Below, piece after piece: positions 1 through 8,424 of a stretch of 41,640 nt of DNA (positions are counted from its first letter, which is position 1; each line of letters begins with the position of its first letter). Source of the DNA: Spirochaetota bacterium (lineage in GTDB: Bacteria > Spirochaetota > UBA4802 > JAFGDQ01). Below the pieces are notes generated by a model. It searched no databases. It had not been told where the DNA came from and saw nothing but the letters and a program-made list of their open reading frames with translations. The translations under genes were made by a program, and so were the position numbers. The stretch spans positions 1 through 41,640 of the forward strand of contig JAFGDQ010000103.1 in assembly GCA_016932015.1 (NCBI GenBank), written 5' to 3'.

Positions 1-66
1 AATGTGATTGATGCAATTCATGATATCTTCAATGGAAAGCATGTTTATTTAAGTTTTGAAGGTTAA
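1..66 (+). CDS. C-terminal tail of an unidentified protein (partial)
   Basis: From base 1 the plus strand reads in frame for 21 codons (starts NVIDAIHDIF, ends YLSFEG) to a TAA at 64-66. The piece is too short to assign. It stops 6 nt before a TGAGTAGTTA motif that also forms the arms of an inverted repeat at 18.5 kb, so it could be the end of a transposase whose terminal repeat lies at 73-82. The pattern AI-x3-FNG-x3-YLS also resembles the tail of a NarL-type receiver domain, which is an alternative. Both readings are inference. Confidence 0.35.
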   Translation, partial: NVIDAIHDIFNGKHVYLSFEG

Positions 67-72
67 TATAGC

Positions 73-82
73 TGAGTAGTTA
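73..82. repeat. TGAGTAGTTA 10-mer, possible terminal repeat of a mobile element
   Basis: TGAGTAGTTA at 73-82 is identical to 18535-18544 and, inverted, to 18484-18493. Here it supplies the TAA stop codon that ends the shortened transporter gene on the minus strand. It is best explained as the outer end of an inserted element lying to the left, but only 10 bases are shared, so the case is suggestive. Confidence 0.4.
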
Positions 83-1027
83 CAAAAAAGATACAGGATA
101 TACAAAATTCGCTTTTCTGACGCCTATTCCGTTTATCATCCGTGATATGACAAAAAGCTGGAAAAAAAGCGTTATAAAATCCGCGCCCAGTGTATATAGG
201 CTCAGGAAAGCTGATAATTCATTTTTCGTGGCAAAACCCGCGTTAAAAATAGCGGCGGAATAATATTCGGAGATCTGATTGATTATCGAGACAATAAACG
301 CAATCAGTGCGGAGCAAATGAATGACGGAGTTGCAAAAGAATATTTGATATTCTGAAACAGTTTATCAAGGAATCTGACATCTGAAGTACGGTCTATACC
401 CATAATGCCGGACTTGCCGGAACCTGCCATGTCCACCTTTTTAAACAGCAGTACGGGAATTAATATTAAACCTCCGTTTACAGCCCAGACAAACATACCC
501 CAGTTTGAGATATCTTTTGAAAAAATATAAAACACGATCAAACTTGAAATTATGCCGCCCAGTTTTCCCCCGCCCATCAGAAAAGGAAGTATTCTTTTAG
601 AATTTCTTAAAGAAAGATGCTGGAATGCATAATTGAAAAAATGAATGTCAAGGAACACAGTAAAAAGATAATTCGCCATGTAAATATAAAACGGAAACCA
701 TGGCAGATCCTGCGCATGAAATATGGAACCGGTGAGTATCAGAAAAAACATAGAGGATATTAAAATAACATATCCTCTTCTCATTGGTATTTTAAGAAAA
801 TAATAATTATACAGAATTCCGGTTATAATAATCGCGATTCCGTTCTGTATAAAAAAGCTGGAAAAGCCTTTCGCTCCGTAAGTTTTAAGAAAAATTGTTT
901 CACTGAATATCTGACCCACAGCAAAGAATGAACCGGATAAAAAGTAAATCAGGAATAAAGGCAGGACAAATCCCAGTTCATCATTGTTAATCGAGAAAGC
1001 TCTCCATATTAGTCTTTTTATATTCAT
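80..1027 (-). CDS. Npt-like (ADP/ATP carrier or MFS-type) membrane transporter, C-terminally truncated
   Basis: The 315-residue product is almost entirely hydrophobic, with about eight or nine predicted membrane segments separated by short charged loops. The N-terminus (ELGFVLPLFLIYFLSGSFFA) and the glycine-rich segment MGGGKLGGIISSL resemble the Npt1/Npt2 nucleotide-transporter branch of the MFS found in spirochaetes and other bacteria. Those proteins normally have 12 helices in 420 residues or more, so about a quarter is missing. The stop codon falls inside a repeated 10-mer (73-82), which suggests that an insertion cut the gene. The start ATG has only a weak GGA upstream. The substrate cannot be told from sequence. 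The fold assignment is fairly safe; the family name is tentative. Confidence 0.55.
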   Translation of the reverse strand: MNIKRLIWRAFSINNDELGFVLPLFLIYFLSGSFFAVGQIFSETIFLKTYGAKGFSSFFIQNGIAIIITGILYNYYFLKIPMRRGYVILISSMFFLILTGSIFHAQDLPWFPFYIYMANYLFTVFLDIHFFNYAFQHLSLRNSKRILPFLMGGGKLGGIISSLIVFYIFSKDISNWGMFVWAVNGGLILIPVLLFKKVDMAGSGKSGIMGIDRTSDVRFLDKLFQNIKYSFATPSFICSALIAFIVSIINQISEYYSAAIFNAGFATKNELSAFLSLYTLGADFITLFFQLFVISRMINGIGVRKANFVYPVSFL

Positions 1028-1363
1028 TGATGTATTACAGGATTCCTTTCATATTGCTGCATCATGAAGAGTCCTTTATCTCTTATATTAATACTTCGGA
1101 AAAAATACTGCATGATCTGTAAAAAATGAGAAGTATTTTTATAGTTAATGGAATAAATTTTAGTGATTGAAGATTTGATTGTCATATAGCTTTCCGGAGC
1201 CACCTTTTAGGGGGCGAGCCATGCAACGCATGGCGAGGGGGCCGGGTGCTAATGATACAAACTATTACTTAGCAAGTTAATCGTCATTTTTAGTATGAAG
1301 CACAGCTGCCGCAAAGATGGTCTCATCGTAAAGACACTTGTCAGCAAAAGTCAATACTGCCTG
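1028..1363. other. Intergenic region with a GC-rich hairpin, no gene
   Basis: This 336-base gap has no convincing reading frame. It contains an island unlike its AT-rich surroundings, described separately at 1201-1248. The rest, on both sides, is plain AT-rich DNA in which I see nothing. Confidence 0.6.
1201..1248. repeat. GC-rich REP-like hairpin
   Basis: GCCATGC (1218-1224), loop AAC, GCATGGC (1228-1234) form a perfect 7-bp stem. It is flanked by GGGGGCGAG on one side and CGAGGGGGC on the other, and closed by CACC (1201-1204) and GGGTG (1244-1248). The G-rich flanks with a palindromic core in AT-rich intergenic DNA look like a REP or REP-like unit. No second copy was found in the window. 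Confidence 0.45.
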
Positions 1364-2326
1364 TTAACCTGTTATAATATCAAGAGCTTCAGCAGCATCG
1401 TTTATACCGTCCGCTAACGCGCTTGCCTCAGCATCATATTCCTCTTTTATTAAAGTGAAATCAATCTCTCCGTTATATTCCAGTGTATTCAATGTCAGTT
1501 TCATATTCCAGATGACAGCCCACGGAAAACCGATTCCGAGCGTAAAAATTACAAGCAGCATTGTTTTTAAAAAATTTTTAAACAGCATACCGCCTTTTAT
1601 TGTTGAAGAAAATTTATTGCCCTGAAACTCAGTATTATTCCAGTAAAATCTGATAAAGTCTGCAATAAACCAGAAGCCATAAATGCCAAGTGTAATTATG
1701 CTTAAAAGAAACCCTTTAATATAAATTTTAAATAATGGTTTGCCCCGGCCGTTGTATTTAAAAGCCTTGTTCCCGTATCTGGAATTGCCGCTGAAAAATC
1801 TGTCAAGGCTGCATACAAACCAAGGTGAATAAAAACCGAGAGTTATAATTGACAGTAATACACCCTTAATATAAATTTTCAAAAGCTCTCTGTATTTACC
1901 AGTAAAACGAAACCTTATACTTCTGTATGAGGACCTGCTCAGACGGTATCTTTCGCTTCCAATTATTACATAAGGTATAGCGGCCAGGACTACCGCATAA
2001 AAAAGAATTATCAGCAGTATAGCTGCGATACCAGGGCCGGCTGCAAACATCAATCCTGCATAAACAACCCCCATTGCAATACCGAACAGGATAAAAATTC
2101 CAGCAGCTTTAAGAAAACCGATAAAGCGTTCATCGCCTGTACCGTGATACTCAAACCGCTCTCCCATAAATTCCGTATTTCTGTACAGGAATTTCAGCAC
2201 TTTCACCTTACCCCAGAAAACATGAATCCCGAGAGTAATTACAGCGAGTAATGCATTCCCGAGATAAATAATAAATAGCTCGCCGCCGTCTCCGTGAAAG
2301 CTGAATTTACTGGCATTTGAAGTCAT
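1364..2326 (-). CDS. DUF898 (YjgN-like) inner-membrane protein
   Basis: The 320-residue protein consists of repeated units of the form F-x-G-(x)n-LL-x-IITLGIY-x-FW, the hallmark of the DUF898/YjgN family of integral membrane proteins of unknown function. Four units are visible (ending TLGIHVFW, TLGFYSPW, TLGIYGFW and TLGIGFPW), and the two middle ones are nearly identical (KIYIKG-x-LLSIITLG), so they arose by internal duplication. I chose the ATG giving MTSNASKFSF because GGAG sits six bases before it; a TTG ten codons upstream has no such site. The gene stands alone on the minus strand downstream of the Cpx-like genes, with a 235-base gap. Family assignment is secure; the role is unknown. 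Confidence 0.85.
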   Translation of the reverse strand: MTSNASKFSFHGDGGELFIIYLGNALLAVITLGIHVFWGKVKVLKFLYRNTEFMGERFEYHGTGDERFIGFLKAAGIFILFGIAMGVVYAGLMFAAGPGIAAILLIILFYAVVLAAIPYVIIGSERYRLSRSSYRSIRFRFTGKYRELLKIYIKGVLLSIITLGFYSPWFVCSLDRFFSGNSRYGNKAFKYNGRGKPLFKIYIKGFLLSIITLGIYGFWFIADFIRFYWNNTEFQGNKFSSTIKGGMLFKNFLKTMLLVIFTLGIGFPWAVIWNMKLTLNTLEYNGEIDFTLIKEEYDAEASALADGINDAAEALDIITG

Positions 2327-2561
2327 AACAATCTCCGGATATTTTTTTATCAGCAATCTGCCCCGCGCGAAAGGGCATGGACAAATCCTGAATAAACTAC
2401 AAAAAGTATTAAAAATGTTCTTTTAAATTAAATTTCTCAGAAGGATATGAAGTAAAAAATAAATATATTCATTTCACAGACTGTAATAATATGAAAAAAC
2501 AATCTGAATTAATAATAGCATTTATTACTAAAATTTCAAGAAAATTAAAGCCCATTGCCGG

Positions 2562-3947
2562 TCAACTAACCGGTATCACTGTTTCAACTGATAAGCCTTC
2601 ATCCGTATTTTGGAGTTCAATGCTGCCTCCGCAATTATCCAGAATTTTTTTTGTAATCGCAAGTCCCAGCCCGTATCCCGGTGTACTGCTGTCAGTTGAG
2701 GATCTGTAAAACGGCCTGAAAATATTTACCAGCTCATTGTCATCAAGATTTTCGCATGTATTGAAAACCGCAATTCTGATGTTAGTATTCGTTTTTTCCG
2801 CTTCAACATTAATGCGGCCGCCTGTTTCCGTATATCTGGATGCATTATCAAATATATTTGTAAACACTGTCTTGATGTCCTCTTTTACAGCATCAAGCAT
2901 TAATAAATCATTTTTAAAATTAAAAGTTATACTGATTTTCTTTTTCTCAAAAACAGAACTGTAACTGCTTGTTATTTCCTTTATCAAATTTCCTAAATCA
3001 ACTTTCTCTTTCTCTGCTTTTTCTTTAATATCCAGTTTCGTCAGATTAAGTACCCTGCCAAGAAGAATATCCATTTCCTGAATTTCATTTTCAATTGATT
3101 TCAGATATTTTTTTATACTTTCATCTTTTGAATCCAGCTTTCCAGACAGCATTTCCTGTGCAATCCGCATTCTTGCAAGAGGAGATCTGAGCTCATGAGA
3201 AATATTAGCTGTCATCTCCTTTGTTCCCATGATCATACTCTCTATTTTTGCAGCCATCTTATTGAAGGATTCCGAAAGCCTTCCAATTTCGTCTCCGGAT
3301 TTAACGCGAACTCTGTGTGACAAATCCCCTTTCGCGAAAGTATCCACTGAATTAGTCAGCCTTTTTAAAGGCTGTGTTATAAATCTTGAAAAAGGATAAA
3401 GTAGAATTGCAAGGAATATCCCTATTATAAGCAGGCCCCTGACAAACGGCAGACTGTGAAATACGGGCTCTCTTTTGTGAAAAACAAAAAGATCTCCTTT
3501 TCTGCCATCATTAAACCTTACCGGAATTCGAATGTAAACCGATCCTTTTTTGCCCATGTGTACTTTATAAAAAAAGTTACCTGAATTAATAACCCCTTCT
3601 TCTTTTATTTCAGGTATTTCCTCCGCGGTAAAATTTACTTTTCCGGTTCCGGGTATTTCCATCCATATTAACAAATCATATTTCTTACTTATTTTTTTAA
3701 TTATCTTCTGTAAATCCGTGTTCCGGCTTACCGGCAAATCAGGATAGCTGTTAATCTTTTCTTCTACAATATCCCTGAAAAGAAAGACAGTTTCTTCAAA
3801 ATATTTTTTAAGCTGATTATTTGCTTCAGGGTCTGTCTGTTTCTCAAATACCGAATGAAAGACTCCGAGTATAAGTATCCCTGATACAATTAGAAGAAAA
3901 ACAAATGCGAAGAATATCTTAATGTATAATTTTTTAATTTTCATCAT
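2562..3947 (-). CDS. CpxA-like sensor histidine kinase
   Basis: Membrane-bound kinase of 461 residues that would phosphorylate the response regulator encoded just upstream. Order: membrane helix at about 8-30, periplasmic sensor domain to about 165, second helix at about 168-190, HAMP linker at about 190-240, HisKA with phospho-acceptor His251 (NISHELRSPLARMRIA), N box NIFDNASRYT (Asn364, Asn368) and G box GYGLGLA (424-430). The H-box HELRSPLARMR is very close to that of CpxA. The gene lies 51 bases behind the regulator on the same strand, so the two form an operon. A CpxP/Spy-like gene diverges from it, which supports an envelope-stress role. All catalytic motifs are intact. The name CpxA is by analogy; orthology is not shown. 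Confidence 0.9.
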   Translation of the reverse strand: MMKIKKLYIKIFFAFVFLLIVSGILILGVFHSVFEKQTDPEANNQLKKYFEETVFLFRDIVEEKINSYPDLPVSRNTDLQKIIKKISKKYDLLIWMEIPGTGKVNFTAEEIPEIKEEGVINSGNFFYKVHMGKKGSVYIRIPVRFNDGRKGDLFVFHKREPVFHSLPFVRGLLIIGIFLAILLYPFSRFITQPLKRLTNSVDTFAKGDLSHRVRVKSGDEIGRLSESFNKMAAKIESMIMGTKEMTANISHELRSPLARMRIAQEMLSGKLDSKDESIKKYLKSIENEIQEMDILLGRVLNLTKLDIKEKAEKEKVDLGNLIKEITSSYSSVFEKKKISITFNFKNDLLMLDAVKEDIKTVFTNIFDNASRYTETGGRINVEAEKTNTNIRIAVFNTCENLDDNELVNIFRPFYRSSTDSSTPGYGLGLAITKKILDNCGGSIELQNTDEGLSVETVIPVS

Positions 3948-3998
3948 AATTTGGTTTTAAACATTGAATAAAAAAATTTCAACAACTGTTCTTTGCAG

Positions 3999-4700
3999 CT
4001 ATTTATCGGAAACAAACATATATCCAGTTCCCCATACTGTTTTAATCTGCTCTTTTTTCCCTGAAACAGACTCTACCTTTGTTCTCAGCTTGCTGATATG
4101 AACATCAATACTTCTTTCAAAGGCAATAAAATCCCGTCCGCGGGCAAGGTTCATCAGCTCGTCCCGGCTGATTACAATGCCGTGATTGCCCATTAATGCT
4201 TCAAGAAGTCTGTACTCAGTCTTTGAAAGCTCCACTGATTTATTTCCTTTCACAAGCTTCATTGACGCACTGTCGAGAATCATTCCCCCTGTTTCAATAA
4301 CGCTGCTTTTATTAACGACTTTATTATCAGGCGAATTGCCGGTTCTTCTCATTACCGCTTTCATTCTTGCAAGAAGCTCCCTCGGATTAAACGGCTTTGA
4401 AAGATAATCGTCTGCGCCAAGCTCAAGTCCTATAATTCTGTCAGTATCCTCGCCTTTTGCAGTAAGCATTATTACCGGGACAGAAGATTCCTTACGAATA
4501 TCTTTTAATATTTCCATCCCGTCTTTTCCCGGAAGCATGATATCAAGTATTATTATATCAGGCTGCGCGGAATTAATCTTTTCAAGAATATCACTGCCTT
4601 CAAAGAACGATGTTATATCGTAATTATAATCCTTAAGGTAATCCTTAAGCAGTTCCTGCAGCTTTATATCATCATCTATTATAGCAACTTTTTTGCTCAT
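3999..4700 (-). CDS. OmpR/CpxR-type response regulator
   Basis: A 233-residue two-domain regulator. The receiver has the acidic pair at 9-11 (IDDD), phospho-acceptor Asp53 (LDIMLPG), Thr80 and Lys102 (SKPF). The C-terminal winged helix of the OmpR type ends with the signature VWGTGYMF. It begins the operon with the CpxA-like kinase, and AAGGAAAGGA precedes its ATG. It diverges from the CpxP/Spy-like lipoprotein gene across a 201-base spacer that carries GTAAA repeats resembling CpxR sites, so it probably controls both directions. The class is certain; the CpxR-like role is inferred from the kinase H-box, the neighbour and the motifs. Confidence 0.92.
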   Translation of the reverse strand: MSKKVAIIDDDIKLQELLKDYLKDYNYDITSFFEGSDILEKINSAQPDIIILDIMLPGKDGMEILKDIRKESSVPVIMLTAKGEDTDRIIGLELGADDYLSKPFNPRELLARMKAVMRRTGNSPDNKVVNKSSVIETGGMILDSASMKLVKGNKSVELSKTEYRLLEALMGNHGIVISRDELMNLARGRDFIAFERSIDVHISKLRTKVESVSGKKEQIKTVWGTGYMFVSDK

Positions 4701-4715
4701 AGTCCTTTCCTTAAT

Positions 4716-4771
4716 GTAAAAAACCCGTACAGGATTTTACACTTTTTTTACAATTTCGTTCCACTTTTTAC
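4716..4771. promoter_or_regulatory. Candidate CpxR-like operator (GTAAA repeats)
   Basis: On the minus strand GTAAA occurs at 4767-4771, 4747-4751 and 4736-4740, with start-to-start spacing of 20 and 11 bases, about two and one helical turns. An opposing GTAAA lies at 4716-4720. The known E. coli CpxR box is GTAAA-N5-GTAAA; here the closest pair has N6. The cluster sits between the divergent regulator and CpxP-like genes, where a shared operator is expected. Runs of A and T make chance occurrences likely, so this is a moderate call. Confidence 0.5.
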
Positions 4772-4901
4772 ATCAGTACAAAACTTATTTAACATATAAA
4801 TCGTATCTATGAAGTAAATCAAGCAAAAAGCTTTTCAAACAAAATTCCGGATAAACGAGTCCGGAAAGAATCAGGAATAAATTAAAAAGGAGGTTCATAA
4901 A

Positions 4902-5351
4902 ATGAACTTTAAAAAATCTTTACTGATGGGCGGGACACTTTGTATTGCAGGAATAATGCTGCTAAGCGGATGCAGCAGGCCGGGACACTGCGACAAAGAT
5001 TTTCCTGAAAAAATCTTTAAGCGAGTAGATAAAAAAATTGCAAAACTCGATCTGAACAGTGAACAGCAGTCTGTTTATGATGAAATCAGAAGTGACCTGA
5101 AAGCCGATCTCACCAGATTTCAGGAGGAAAGGCTAAAAGCAGGAAAAATAATCGCAAAAGAGATAAATTCCGACAATCCGGACATGGCAAAAATAGCCGG
5201 AATAATAAAGGAAGGCCACGGCAAACATCCTGAAAAATTCAATTCCTACATTGACAGGATTGTTGAATTTTACAATATTCTTGATGACGAACAAAAGAAA
5301 ATCGTTCTCGAAAAAATGCGCGATCATGCTGAGCATTTTGAATGCGACTAA
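4902..5351 (+). CDS. CpxP/Spy-like periplasmic lipoprotein
   Basis: A 149-residue secreted protein with lipobox LSGC (Cys24). The mature part is charged and helical and has two LTxxQ-like segments, LNSEQQSVYDEI and LDDEQKKIVLEKM, which is the arrangement of the Spy/CpxP/CnrX fold of periplasmic chaperones and stress sensors. In the Cpx system such a protein restrains the kinase and binds misfolded envelope proteins. A strong AGGAGG precedes the ATG. The gene diverges from the kinase/regulator operon exactly as cpxP does from cpxRA in enterobacteria. Being a lipoprotein is unusual compared with E. coli CpxP, which is soluble. The family call rests on short motifs and context. Confidence 0.7.
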   Translation: MNFKKSLLMGGTLCIAGIMLLSGCSRPGHCDKDFPEKIFKRVDKKIAKLDLNSEQQSVYDEIRSDLKADLTRFQEERLKAGKIIAKEINSDNPDMAKIAGIIKEGHGKHPEKFNSYIDRIVEFYNILDDEQKKIVLEKMRDHAEHFECD

Positions 5352-5369
5352 CTTTCTTTCGTTAAAGCT

Positions 5370-5404
5370 GCCGGGTTGATACTGAAATATAAAATCAGCC
5401 CGGC
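5370..5404. terminator. Stem-loop between convergent genes
   Basis: GCCGGGTTGAT (5370-5380) pairs with ATCAGCCCGGC (5394-5404) with a single G-U wobble around a 13-base loop. It lies between the convergent CpxP-like gene and the coiled-coil membrane protein gene. There is no clear T-run on either side, so termination strength is uncertain. Confidence 0.45.
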
Positions 5405-5450
5405 CGGCTCTTTCCGGAAATTTAAGGATGGAATAAAATCAAAAAACGGA

Positions 5451-6983
5451 TTATTCTGAATCGCTGAAAGACAGCTGCTCTTTCTGTTCTTTTATTTCTA
5501 TTTGTTCCTTTTTTTCTGTTAGCTGTTCTTTTTCCGCTCTTGCTTTTCTTCTGAAAAACAATCCGATTACAAATAAAAGCAGAAATAAAGCAATTCCGGG
5601 TGCTGCGAAATATACAGCCGCAGTGTTTGATACTGATCCTATATATATTTTCGCAACAGGCGACTTTATACCCCCCGGAAAGTATACGAATATATTTGAA
5701 AATCCGATCAATGCAAGATAAAGAATGATAATCAATACTGAAGGATATATCAGAATATTTTTTATTCTTCTATATGTTCCTTTCCTGTTAAGAAAAAGAG
5801 TAAAAAACATAATCAGTGCGATAGCAGGCAGTATATATTTTAAATAATTTCCTGCTGTGAAGGAAAGCATAGCTGTCTGTATAATAACAGCATCCCTGCC
5901 TTCAAGCTGTTTTGATTTTATTTTAATAACGCCGTTTTTAATGGACATACCCATTTCATTTAAATAGGAACGCCCGAGCTTTTCAGCCAGTCCTGACTCT
6001 GAAAATTTAAAAAGCTTTATAAACATGTTGCGGTTTTTCAGCCCATCGATTTCCCTGATCCTGTCAACAAAGACCTCGCTTAGAAGGTGCCTTTTCTGTT
6101 TTACTCCGTTGATTTCATCTTCAACCCACAGGTTCAGTGTTATTTCCGGTATCCTAACTTTGACATCATTCGCATTTCCCCGGACAAAACTGTCAAGCCT
6201 GTCAGCGGAAACATTGCCCACCTCTTTCTGCTCTGCATAAGAAGTAAAAAACGAAATCATTTTACCGGCTTCCTCTTTCACCTGCGTGTTAATGAGCCTT
6301 TTATTTAATTCCTCTGTTAATACGGGAGTAATCTTCTTAAGATCAGATAAGATCTGCCCCTTCAATGAATTTTCATGAGAAAGAACTATGTCATTGGCGT
6401 CTTCTTTTCTGTCATCCAGTTCATCGCCTGCATCTTCAAATACATCCTCAAGGTCTTCAACCGCATCCTCAAGTTTCTCGATCTCTTCCTCGTTATCCTC
6501 CCTGTACTTCTCAATTTCATCCAGCCTGGAGTTTATTCTTGCCAGCTCTGTTTCCTTGTAAGCTTTAAAGTCTTCCGGACTTTTTACGCTGGACGGTGCG
6601 CGCTGATAGGGAAGACCGGAAATTTCATCTTTCTCTTTTTTCAGCTTTTCATATTCTTCGGTTTTATTCAGCTTTCTGAATTCTTCTGACTTCTTTTCAT
6701 ATTCAGCTTTTGCTGATTCAAAAATACTTCTGAATTTTTCAAGATGAACCTTGTCCTCTATTTCCGCTTTTATCTTTTCTTCAATATCCCACTTTTCAGC
6801 ATTTATATATGTCTCTATAAAATCAGAATTCTTTAAAATGTGCGTAAAAAATTCACTGCTTGTTAACTGAAAAAGAAGAATTCCTGTCAGGAGGAAGACA
6901 GGAATTATAATGTACGCGGAGGCGCAGTATAATCTGAAAATAATGCTGTGCTTTTGATGTCTGGAGCTGTTGTTATTATCCAT
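5451..6983 (-). CDS. Coiled-coil membrane protein of unknown function
   Basis: I do not recognise this 510-residue protein. It has an N-terminal membrane helix (about 15-43), then a long acidic, highly charged helical stretch (about 60-200) rich in EEIEKLEDAVEDLEDVFED-like heptads, a folded region of about 200-365 without obvious motif, and three hydrophobic segments near the C-terminus (about 370-395, 405-425 and 450-480). It ends in a Glu/Lys/Gln-rich tail. The layout suggests a large extracytoplasmic or periplasmic coiled-coil domain held between membrane anchors. It stands alone, convergent with the CpxP-like gene, and no Shine-Dalgarno is evident before the ATG. A scaffold or envelope-spanning role is possible but would be a guess. 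Confidence 0.75.
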   Translation of the reverse strand: MDNNNSSRHQKHSIIFRLYCASAYIIIPVFLLTGILLFQLTSSEFFTHILKNSDFIETYINAEKWDIEEKIKAEIEDKVHLEKFRSIFESAKAEYEKKSEEFRKLNKTEEYEKLKKEKDEISGLPYQRAPSSVKSPEDFKAYKETELARINSRLDEIEKYREDNEEEIEKLEDAVEDLEDVFEDAGDELDDRKEDANDIVLSHENSLKGQILSDLKKITPVLTEELNKRLINTQVKEEAGKMISFFTSYAEQKEVGNVSADRLDSFVRGNANDVKVRIPEITLNLWVEDEINGVKQKRHLLSEVFVDRIREIDGLKNRNMFIKLFKFSESGLAEKLGRSYLNEMGMSIKNGVIKIKSKQLEGRDAVIIQTAMLSFTAGNYLKYILPAIALIMFFTLFLNRKGTYRRIKNILIYPSVLIIILYLALIGFSNIFVYFPGGIKSPVAKIYIGSVSNTAAVYFAAPGIALFLLLFVIGLFFRRKARAEKEQLTEKKEQIEIKEQKEQLSFSDSE

Positions 6984-7130
6984 TTAAATTTATTAATGTA
7001 TTAGTAAATTTACAGATATTTATTTTTCAAAAAAGCTGTTCAGCGGGAAGAACCGTTCGCAGCTTAACATGTTCTGCAAACTGCCGGACAGTCCTTCCTG
7101 CTGTTTTATATTTAACTTTTTTGTAAACCT

Positions 7131-8405
7131 TTAATCGTCAAAATTGCCCTTCGGGCCTTTATCTGAATGTACCGATTTTGCCTTTTCCTTTATTTTGCTT
7201 TCTGTCCATTCAGCCGGATCTTCCATCTTTTTCGACTTGGGCCCTAAATCATATGAACCGCATTTCAGCAATGCTTCAATAGCAAGAGGAGCTGTGTTAC
7301 CCGCATTAAAAATATTTATGAGAATATTGTACGTAAAGTCCTCAACTCTTTTTGCCATTCTGTTTCTTACATCAGCAGGCTGTGCCATAAGCTTGTTTTC
7401 AAAAGGCAGGTTGAGCTTTTTATAATCGCCTATTTTCCATTCCTTGCCTGCAGCATATTCAACCATTTCAGCCCACATGTCTTCAAGCATACCTTCATTT
7501 TTTACTTTTTTGAAGCCGCCGTTGTCATCAAGCTGGGCATTGCCGTAATCATTAACTTCGAGCCCCCATGAAAGCATCTGAAGTGCGGTAGCAACATTAG
7601 CCTTGGTTGTTCTTGTCTCTCCTGCTATTCTTCTAAGGCGGTCGGAGCTGTTGCCGGAAGTTCCGTGCTGAGCTCCGGAAATACCGTATTTAGCCAGTGC
7701 CTCATGTATTTCAGCCGTAAGCTCAACCTGTATACCTGCGTCACTTGCCTCTATGCCGTGTGTTGTTCCGTTATTCAGCGCGATCCAGTCAGGAAAAATC
7801 TCATGAGCGTTCAGGCCCTGAATAAGAAACAATGCCTCTTCCCTTGTTGAAAGCCCTTCCTTGCCTTTGATCTCGCCTACCTCTGTCTCGAGCCCGGCCC
7901 ATTTCGGAATAAAACGATTCAGCTCAAGATTCGCAAGCAGGTTCTCGTCATCAGGAAGATGCGACGCGTCAATTGCAATCGAAGTCATTCCCGCGTCAAA
8001 CATGCTTGGTATTTCAACTTTCGCTTTTTCAATATCCTTGCTGTTTTTAATTCCGTAATGGTCGGCATGAATCGCGACAGGAACTGTTATATTCAGTTCG
8101 TTCATTGCGGAATCAACGAACTTTGCGATATTCCAGTAATTGACAGCACAGTATGCCCCTGTGCCTCCTTCTGATTTGGCAATCTCGATTATTACTGCAG
8201 CGTTTGCTCTCTGTGCCGCCTGCAGAACTCCGAGGATTACAAAATAATTCCTCCCATTCGCAGCTATTGTCATGGCCTTTCCCTTGGCCATGAGCGCTCT
8301 GTCAATTACTTTGCCGCTAACAATCAATGCTTTTGAGTTTGGGAATAATTTAGTTATATTAGGCGGCCGGCCTGTTTCCAGTGCTTTTACAAAATCAGAA
8401 GACAT
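7131..8405 (-). CDS. Class II fructose-bisphosphate aldolase family protein
   Basis: Zinc-dependent aldolase-fold enzyme of 424 residues. The class II signatures are present: HADHYG with His113, Asp115 and His116 (zinc ligand and general acid region), ETEVG near 173, GTTHG (213-217) and GAQHGTSG (244-251) for metal and phosphate binding. In glycolysis and gluconeogenesis the family cleaves fructose 1,6-bisphosphate to glyceraldehyde 3-phosphate and DHAP. At 424 residues it is longer than E. coli FbaA (about 359), with an insertion or extra C-terminal helices. GGAGG lies before the ATG. It follows the LsrF-like gene by 19 bases on the same strand, so they are co-transcribed. Other sugar-phosphate substrates are possible. 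Confidence 0.85.
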   Translation of the reverse strand: MSSDFVKALETGRPPNITKLFPNSKALIVSGKVIDRALMAKGKAMTIAANGRNYFVILGVLQAAQRANAAVIIEIAKSEGGTGAYCAVNYWNIAKFVDSAMNELNITVPVAIHADHYGIKNSKDIEKAKVEIPSMFDAGMTSIAIDASHLPDDENLLANLELNRFIPKWAGLETEVGEIKGKEGLSTREEALFLIQGLNAHEIFPDWIALNNGTTHGIEASDAGIQVELTAEIHEALAKYGISGAQHGTSGNSSDRLRRIAGETRTTKANVATALQMLSWGLEVNDYGNAQLDDNGGFKKVKNEGMLEDMWAEMVEYAAGKEWKIGDYKKLNLPFENKLMAQPADVRNRMAKRVEDFTYNILINIFNAGNTAPLAIEALLKCGSYDLGPKSKKMEDPAEWTESKIKEKAKSVHSDKGPKGNFDD

Positions 8406-8424
8406 AAAAATACCTCCATTTGTA

